Assembly (NCBI GenBank): GCA_910586045.1
Contig: CAJUIH010000071.1
Coordinates: 1 to 18,834, forward strand
Direction: 5' to 3'
DNA from: an uncultured Eubacterium sp.
Lineage (GTDB): Bacteria > Bacillota > Clostridia > Lachnospirales > Lachnospiraceae
DNA: 18,834 nucleotides
The notes below the pieces were generated by a model. It had not been told where the DNA came from, made no database searches, and saw nothing but the letters and a program-made list of their open reading frames with translations. Positions 14,198-18,834 of the stretch are shown here, one piece after another. How positions within the stretch are numbered: position 1 is the stretch's first letter; each line of letters begins with the position of its first letter. The translations under genes were made by a program, and so were the position numbers.

Positions 14198-17100
14198 TGC
14201 TCATCCTCCCTGTTTGATTTTATATTTGATTTCAAAAGTCCGATTGCTTTCTCATCGTCATATTCCTCCTCGATTGCTGCCAAAACATCCGTAAGCAGCC
14301 GCTTCGTATCCTGCCGCAGCGGGCCGCGCAGCCATTCTTTAATCTGTTCTACTGCCGCATCCGTTTTAAAATCATCAATGAGCGCCGCTGTTTCATCCAA
14401 TTTTTCCTGCGGCAGTTCAAGCGGTTTTCGTTCCTCCAAATCAGCCGTTTCCTCCGGCGCGGCGGCGTATTTTTTATAAATACTTTCAAAGGTTTCCCGA
14501 GCGGTTTCCCAAGCCTGTTCCAATTGCGCCCAGTGTGCGGTTATATAATCTTCCTGTCCCGCCTTGCTGTGCATTTCATGCTCATATGCCAGATCCGCAA
14601 GCGCGTCCGCGCCAAGCGTGCGCGCATTTCCTTTTAAGGCATGCACCAAAATAGCATAGTCTTTCATATTATGTACCGACAAATACTGCCGCAGCAGCTT
14701 GATTTTATTTTGGTCTTTCAGAAACATCCGTACAAGTTCCAGATAAAGTTCCATATCGCCTTTGGAATATTTTAAACCGTTTCGGATGGAAACACCCCGT
14801 TCCAAATCACTGTCCGTTTCATAGGCGCCGTTTGCAGTTTCCTGATCACTGCCTGCCTCCTTTGCCGTTTGCATCAGCTCCGCCGGAAGATATTTACAAA
14901 TAGTATATTCCATCAGTTCCGCGTTAATCGGCTTTGTTAAAAATTCCGCAAATCCCTGCGCAAGATACATCTCTTTCGCGCCTGCCACGGCGTTTGCCGT
15001 CAGCGCAATGACCGGCGTATCTTTGTTTGGAAAATCCTCAAATGCCGCAAGCTTTTTTATTTCATGCAGTGTCTCAATCCCATCCATTTTAGGCATCATA
15101 TGATCCATAAAAATAATATGAAATTTCTGCTTCTGTACGTACGAAAGACACTGGTTTCCCGATTCCGCCGTTACCACCTGCAGCTTTGTCCGCTTTAACA
15201 GCGCCTGGAACACGGTCAGATTCATCGTATTGTCATCGACTACCAGCACCTTACCTTTAGGAGCCGTAAAACTGCTTTGCCTGCTGCCGTCATACCGTAT
15301 GTTTTTTTCTTTCATTTGCCGGAAACTTCCCGCAGGCTCCCTGCTTATGATTTTTTGCGGTATGATTACCGTAAACGTGGAACCTTTCTGGTATTCACTC
15401 TCTACTTTCAGTTCACCGTCCATCATTTTAAGCAATGACATCGTAATATTCATACCAAGGCCTGTCCCTTCGATATTGCGGTTTTGCTCTTCGTCCAGAC
15501 GCTGAAAACTTTCAAAAAGCTTTCCCATATCTTCCTTTCGGATCCCGATGCCTGTATCCTGCACAGATATTTTTAACAGCATCCGGTCATCGCTTTGGCA
15601 TTCATACGCAGCCTTGAGATGGACGCTGCCTTGCGGCGTATACTTTACCGCATTTGTCAAAAGGTTTGTCACAATCTGCCTGATCCGCACATCATCCCCG
15701 TACAGTACAAGGGGAAGCGTTTCATCCGACTCCACAGTAAAGGTCAGTTTTTTTTCTTTTGTGCGCAGATAAATAACATTCCACAAATCCATAATCAAAG
15801 CCGGCGTTTCATATTCCACCGGAATAATTTCCATTTTTCCGGATTCAATCTTTGAAATATCCAAAATATCATTGATCAGAAACAGCAGCATCTTCCCAGA
15901 ACTTTTGATATTCGCCGCATAGGTTAAAATCTGTGCATCCGAAGCCTCCCGCAGGATCATCTCGTTCATCCCGAGCACCGCGTTAATCGGCGTGCGGATT
16001 TCATGCGACATATTGGAAAGGAAGCGGCTTTTTGCCTCACGTTCATCCTCGATCTTTTTGCGCTTTAAAATCTCTTTGGTTACATCAATAATGACACCGA
16101 AAACATCGCCGCTGTGCTCAACCTCCTCGAGCTTGACATAACGCTCTCTGCAGGAATAGACGCAGGATTCATCGTCAACGATATTTCTGCGCAGGTCAAT
16201 GATAAATTCCTGGAAAACCCTGTAATCTGCGGAAAGACGTTCATACTCCCCCGCGTTTAAAGCAAGAATTTCAGGAACGTGTTCGCTGATACTTACTCTT
16301 TTCATATAATGATTGTATTCATACACGCCGATCGGCATTTTGGTTTTTCCAATAATGTAGGTAATCTTACGGCGGTTATCCAGAATACTCTTTTTCATTT
16401 GGTTGATATAACGGCACAGCTCCGCCAGTTCCGCACTGGTTTGGATATCAACGATCTCATCCAGGTTTCCCTGCGAAATCATATTCAGTTTCTCGTTGAT
16501 CTTTTGAATACCTTGCACTACGTACCTGTTCATATAACAGGTGACTACATAATACAAAATCACCGCAACAGCGATCAGACAGAACACAATCCATGCCATG
16601 GTAGACGGAACCCGCCTATACATGTCGCTGCAGGAAATCACGCGCCCGATATAGTTTTCCCCGGATTCCATAAACACACAGTAAGATTTCACATCGTTTA
16701 CATTTGTATAAAAACCATTATGGTCGGACGCGATCGTTTGAAGGTTCAGCCCTATTTCCGCACTGTTTTTTTCAACGCAGGATAAGTCAGTGGAGCCAAC
16801 AATGGTTCCGTTTTCCTTATGAATCGCATAATAATTCGCATCGGAATTGACACGCAGCAGGGAAAAAATATAGGACAGTTCGTTTTTTTCCGTAACTTTC
16901 AGGACATTTACGGGTTCCATGCCGACTTGTACAATAAATTCTCCGTCACGGCTCCACAAGGCGGAATACTGCATCATCTTCATCTCTGCCGTATTTGGCG
17001 TAATCTCCTGTATCAGGCGAAGAGATTTGTCTTCGAGCATAGGCTTAAAAAAACGCATTTGTTCGCCTGAGTCAAAAGTATAGCCGTAATATGACGGATG

Positions 17101-17490
17101 GGTTCCCGAAAAAATGCGTCCTGACGTGTCAAAAATATGAATTTCATCCACTTCTATCATTGTAGAGATTTTCTTTAGTTCCTCCACACTTTCCAAAACA
17201 GAGGGACTATCTTCGATCAGATAAGCAATCGCCTCCGCATTGTGCAGGCAGGTATTTCGATAAACCTGCTTTAAATCAGCCAGTTCTTCCTTATTTTCCC
17301 CCAACACCTGTTCAATCTGAAAAAACGTTTCGACAGCGCTCAAGTAAACCTGCCGCCGTTCATTCACGACTTGAAAATAAAAGATCACTGCTAAAAAAAG
17401 CACTGCCAGCAAAAGAGTGACAATCTGCATATAACGGCTGATGATATTTTTAAGTGTACGCGTTTTAATCTCAAATACCTCCTTTTCCAT
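14194..17490 (-). CDS. Membrane hybrid sensor histidine kinase with REC and HPt domains
   Basis: A 1098-aa phosphorelay kinase. In order: membrane helix about 20-40; extracellular sensor about 41-295 (Cache-like by size and layout, not proven); second helix about 298-319; HAMP about 320-372; a degenerate PAS-like segment about 375-475; HisKA with His496 in NMSHEIRTPINAV; HATPase with N-box TNAVKYTP (612-619), DTGIGI (645-650) and GTGLGM (675-680); REC with DD752-753, phospho-Asp796 in FMDHMMPKMDG, Thr831 and Lys853; HPt with His950 in VHALKGNARTLGA; then about 100 residues rich in Glu/Ala. The relay His496-Asp796-His950-stand-alone regulator is complete. Start: the ATG at 17490 has no SD, but AAAGGAGG lies just inside the frame, 8-9 nt before an in-frame ATT (17469) that would give a protein beginning (M)KTRTLKN. 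No in-frame ATG, GTG or TTG fits that SD. Confidence 0.93.
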   Translation of the reverse strand: MEKEVFEIKTRTLKNIISRYMQIVTLLLAVLFLAVIFYFQVVNERRQVYLSAVETFFQIEQVLGENKEELADLKQVYRNTCLHNAEAIAYLIEDSPSVLESVEELKKISTMIEVDEIHIFDTSGRIFSGTHPSYYGYTFDSGEQMRFFKPMLEDKSLRLIQEITPNTAEMKMMQYSALWSRDGEFIVQVGMEPVNVLKVTEKNELSYIFSLLRVNSDANYYAIHKENGTIVGSTDLSCVEKNSAEIGLNLQTIASDHNGFYTNVNDVKSYCVFMESGENYIGRVISCSDMYRRVPSTMAWIVFCLIAVAVILYYVVTCYMNRYVVQGIQKINEKLNMISQGNLDEIVDIQTSAELAELCRYINQMKKSILDNRRKITYIIGKTKMPIGVYEYNHYMKRVSISEHVPEILALNAGEYERLSADYRVFQEFIIDLRRNIVDDESCVYSCRERYVKLEEVEHSGDVFGVIIDVTKEILKRKKIEDEREAKSRFLSNMSHEIRTPINAVLGMNEMILREASDAQILTYAANIKSSGKMLLFLINDILDISKIESGKMEIIPVEYETPALIMDLWNVIYLRTKEKKLTFTVESDETLPLVLYGDDVRIRQIVTNLLTNAVKYTPQGSVHLKAAYECQSDDRMLLKISVQDTGIGIRKEDMGKLFESFQRLDEEQNRNIEGTGLGMNITMSLLKMMDGELKVESEYQKGSTFTVIIPQKIISREPAGSFRQMKEKNIRYDGSRQSSFTAPKGKVLVVDDNTMNLTVFQALLKRTKLQVVTAESGNQCLSYVQKQKFHIIFMDHMMPKMDGIETLHEIKKLAAFEDFPNKDTPVIALTANAVAGAKEMYLAQGFAEFLTKPINAELMEYTICKYLPAELMQTAKEAGSDQETANGAYETDSDLERGVSIRNGLKYSKGDMELYLELVRMFLKDQNKIKLLRQYLSVHNMKDYAILVHALKGNARTLGADALADLAYEHEMHSKAGQEDYITAHWAQLEQAWETARETFESIYKKYAAAPEETADLEERKPLELPQEKLDETAALIDDFKTDAAVEQIKEWLRGPLRQDTKRLLTDVLAAIEEEYDDEKAIGLLKSNIKSNREDEQ

Positions 17491-17551
17491 GAATCATTTG
17501 TTCGTAGCTGTGTATCGAACCTTTGTGAATACACGTTCCGGTCCCCGGATT

Positions 17552-17557
17552 ATTATA
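17552..17557 (-). promoter_or_regulatory. Extended -10 promoter candidate for the hybrid kinase
   Basis: Minus strand TGTTATAAT is a consensus -10 with the TGn extension; no good -35 lies 16-18 bp upstream. The leader to the kinase SD would be about 60 nt. Confidence 0.4.
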
Positions 17558-17618
17558 ACAGATAACAGCAACGGCATATCTGCCCGTTTTTCACAGAATC
17601 TGATCGTTTCTTCACACG

Positions 17619-17644
17619 AAAAAAAGAGGGACTGGAATTTCCCC
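17619..17644 (-). terminator. Weak terminator candidate between the kinase genes
   Basis: Minus strand GGGG-9 nt-TCCC (plus 17627-17644; one G-U pair) followed within 1-2 nt by seven T (plus 17619-17625). The T-tract is good but the stem is short. It would separate the upstream kinase gene from the hybrid kinase. Confidence 0.35.
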
Positions 17645-17663
17645 GTAGTGGTGAAATCATAAA

Positions 17664-17809
17664 GAACTGTAAAGAAATAATCAAGACAAGTAAGTTTGTT
17701 ATATAAACGGCGTAAAATTTCAGCACAATATCATTTGTTTCTGGCCCGCCGTTTATCGGGTTTATTGTGCAATATTCAACCGAATATATAGATTATTTCT
17801 TTACAGTTC
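17664..17809. repeat. 146-bp inverted-repeat element with interleaved inner stems (MITE-like or structured RNA)
   Basis: The ends are perfect 19-bp inverted repeats, GAACTGTAAAGAAATAATC at 17664-17682 and its reverse complement at 17791-17809. Inside are a 10-bp perfect pair (17703-17712 with 17747-17756, ATAAACGGCG) and an 8-bp perfect pair (17723-17730 with 17763-17770, GCACAATA). The inner pairs are interleaved rather than nested, which in RNA would be an H-type pseudoknot. There is no ORF. Size and terminal repeats suggest a miniature inverted-repeat transposable element, but no clear target-site duplication is seen. Alternatives are an RNA element or bidirectional terminator. The right arm supplies the stop codon of the neighbouring kinase. 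Together with the promoter and weak terminator it fills the 302-bp gap 17491-17792. Confidence 0.6.
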
Positions 17810-18834
17810 CTAAGTTTCCGTTTTCTGACTGCAGCGGAAAATACAGTACAATCCGGTAATGTCTTTCTTGCAGATCCACCTCCGCTGTCCCGCCCATCTG
17901 CTCCATCATTAATGATATGTTTTTGATTCCGATTCCCGTCCCTTCCACGTATTGTCCGGGCGCCGCCATACTGTTTTGAATGGCAATGCCCGCCCTGTAC
18001 GGCTCATAAATGAGCCATATCTTCACCTGCTTTTGTTTATCCCCATATCTTTCAATGTTGGAAAAAACATTGTTTATAATCCTACCCAGATAGTCTGTAC
18101 TGAACCGGACAAATACGGGCTTCCACCGCAGGCTTTCAGCATTGACACAAAACCCGCAGCATTCTAACATGGCACACAATTCAGAAAGATAATCCCCAAA
18201 AGCACTGCTTATATCCTCCAAGGATTCCAGCACAGCCCCCTGGCGGGAATCAATAAAAAAATATTCAAACATCTGGTCAGACAGATGTTTGATCTGCAAA
18301 ATCTTGCCATATGCCTTGTCAATATATTCACGGCTGAGCCTGCCCTCTCTTTCCTGCTTCTTTATCACCTCCATATATGCCAGCAGCCCGGTCAGCGGAG
18401 TCCTCAAGTCATGCGACATGCCAAGGACAAGTTTTTCCTGTGCCGCACGCAGTTCTTTTTCCATCTCCCCTTTTTCATATAGCTGCCGGCGCATCTGATC
18501 CAGGCCATAAGCAAGCTGCCCCAGCTCATCCCTGCCCTTTACCGTTACCGCTTCCTGCAGGCTGCCCCGTTTGATGGCGTCCACTTCTTTCTCCAGGCGC
18601 TGTATATAAGCCACATTCTCTTTCATCCCGGAAATAACAATTCCAAGACAGGCGGCAAACCCGGATGCCACGGAAACTGCAAGGAGCGCCCGGTAATATT
18701 TTACATCAAACCCGGTAGAAATATATACATCTGCATCCCCGTCAGCAAAAGCAACATGGTAATATATCCTCCATTTACTGTTCGGCTGCTCTTTCCTCCC
18801 CGGAAGCATCACTCCCGGATAGGAAGCGTCAAAC
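17793..18834 (-). CDS. Sensor histidine kinase, 5' end outside the window
   Basis: The reading frame runs off the right edge without a start, so the N-terminus (first membrane helix and most of the sensor) is missing; a GTG-ATG at 18812 is internal. Visible parts in order: the end of the extracytoplasmic domain, a membrane helix (YYRALLAVSVASGFAACLGIVI), HAMP, HisKA with the phospho-His in GMSHDLRTPLTG, and a HATPase with N-box-like NNVFSNIERYG and G2 box EGTGIGIKNI. The usual DxGxG (G1) box is replaced by IQNSMA, a form seen in a subclass of clostridial kinases with VanS-like architecture. Its response regulator presumably lies upstream, beyond the window. The last codons (GTVKK-stop) lie inside the inverted-repeat element at 17791-17809, so the natural C-terminus may have been altered by an insertion. 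Confidence 0.88.
   Translation of the reverse strand, partial: FDASYPGVMLPGRKEQPNSKWRIYYHVAFADGDADVYISTGFDVKYYRALLAVSVASGFAACLGIVISGMKENVAYIQRLEKEVDAIKRGSLQEAVTVKGRDELGQLAYGLDQMRRQLYEKGEMEKELRAAQEKLVLGMSHDLRTPLTGLLAYMEVIKKQEREGRLSREYIDKAYGKILQIKHLSDQMFEYFFIDSRQGAVLESLEDISSAFGDYLSELCAMLECCGFCVNAESLRWKPVFVRFSTDYLGRIINNVFSNIERYGDKQKQVKIWLIYEPYRAGIAIQNSMAAPGQYVEGTGIGIKNISLMMEQMGGTAEVDLQERHYRIVLYFPLQSENGNLGTVKK

Overview
The window is 18.8 kb of chromosome from a low-to-moderate GC Firmicute, most likely a spore-forming Clostridia/Lachnospiraceae-type anaerobe. Pointers are the gene set (TepA-like ClpP homologue, EFR1-type flavodoxin/ferredoxin, rex-nnr-alr-mazF cluster, type II NADP isocitrate dehydrogenase, GGAGG-type ribosome binding sites, consensus sigma-A promoters) and a small Cys/Gly-rich protein behind a sigma-K-like sporulation promoter. 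The lineage is inferred, not proven. All genes but one read on the minus strand, so transcription runs from high to low coordinates.

Reading in the direction of transcription: 18834-17793 holds the 3' part of a membrane sensor kinase cut by the window edge. Its stop lies inside a 146-bp inverted-repeat element (17664-17809). Next comes a 1098-aa hybrid sensor kinase (HAMP, HisKA, HATPase, REC, HPt) overlapping by ATGA a stand-alone response regulator (17490-13796), a self-contained phosphorelay. A 237-aa ferredoxin-like protein (13692-12979) ends at a strong terminator that overlaps the end of the only plus-strand gene, the Cys-rich protein (12675-12899). That gene diverges from icd (12511-11300).

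Downstream of icd is an ABC-F ATPase (11148-9223) whose promoter is followed at once by an intrinsic-terminator hairpin, suggesting attenuation. A perfect-spacing consensus promoter buried in the end of the ABC-F gene then drives rex-nnr-alr-mazF (9134-5314): redox repressor, NAD(P)H-hydrate repair enzyme, alanine racemase and a MazF-type RNase. The antitoxin usually found between alr and mazF is missing; only an 18-codon mini-ORF sits there.

The rest is housekeeping: a CorC-like CBS protein with a long, structured, separately promoted leader RNA (5278-5113), a YebC-family protein with its own promoter, glycogen synthase ending in a terminator, then an EFR1 flavodoxin/ferredoxin gene linked to a ClpP-like TepA gene (1690-128).

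The best candidates for undescribed biology are the pseudoknotted leader upstream of the CorC gene, the inverted-repeat element with interleaved internal stems between the two kinases, the sigma-K-like promoter/Cys-rich protein unit, the ABC-F attenuator, and the antitoxin-less mazF.
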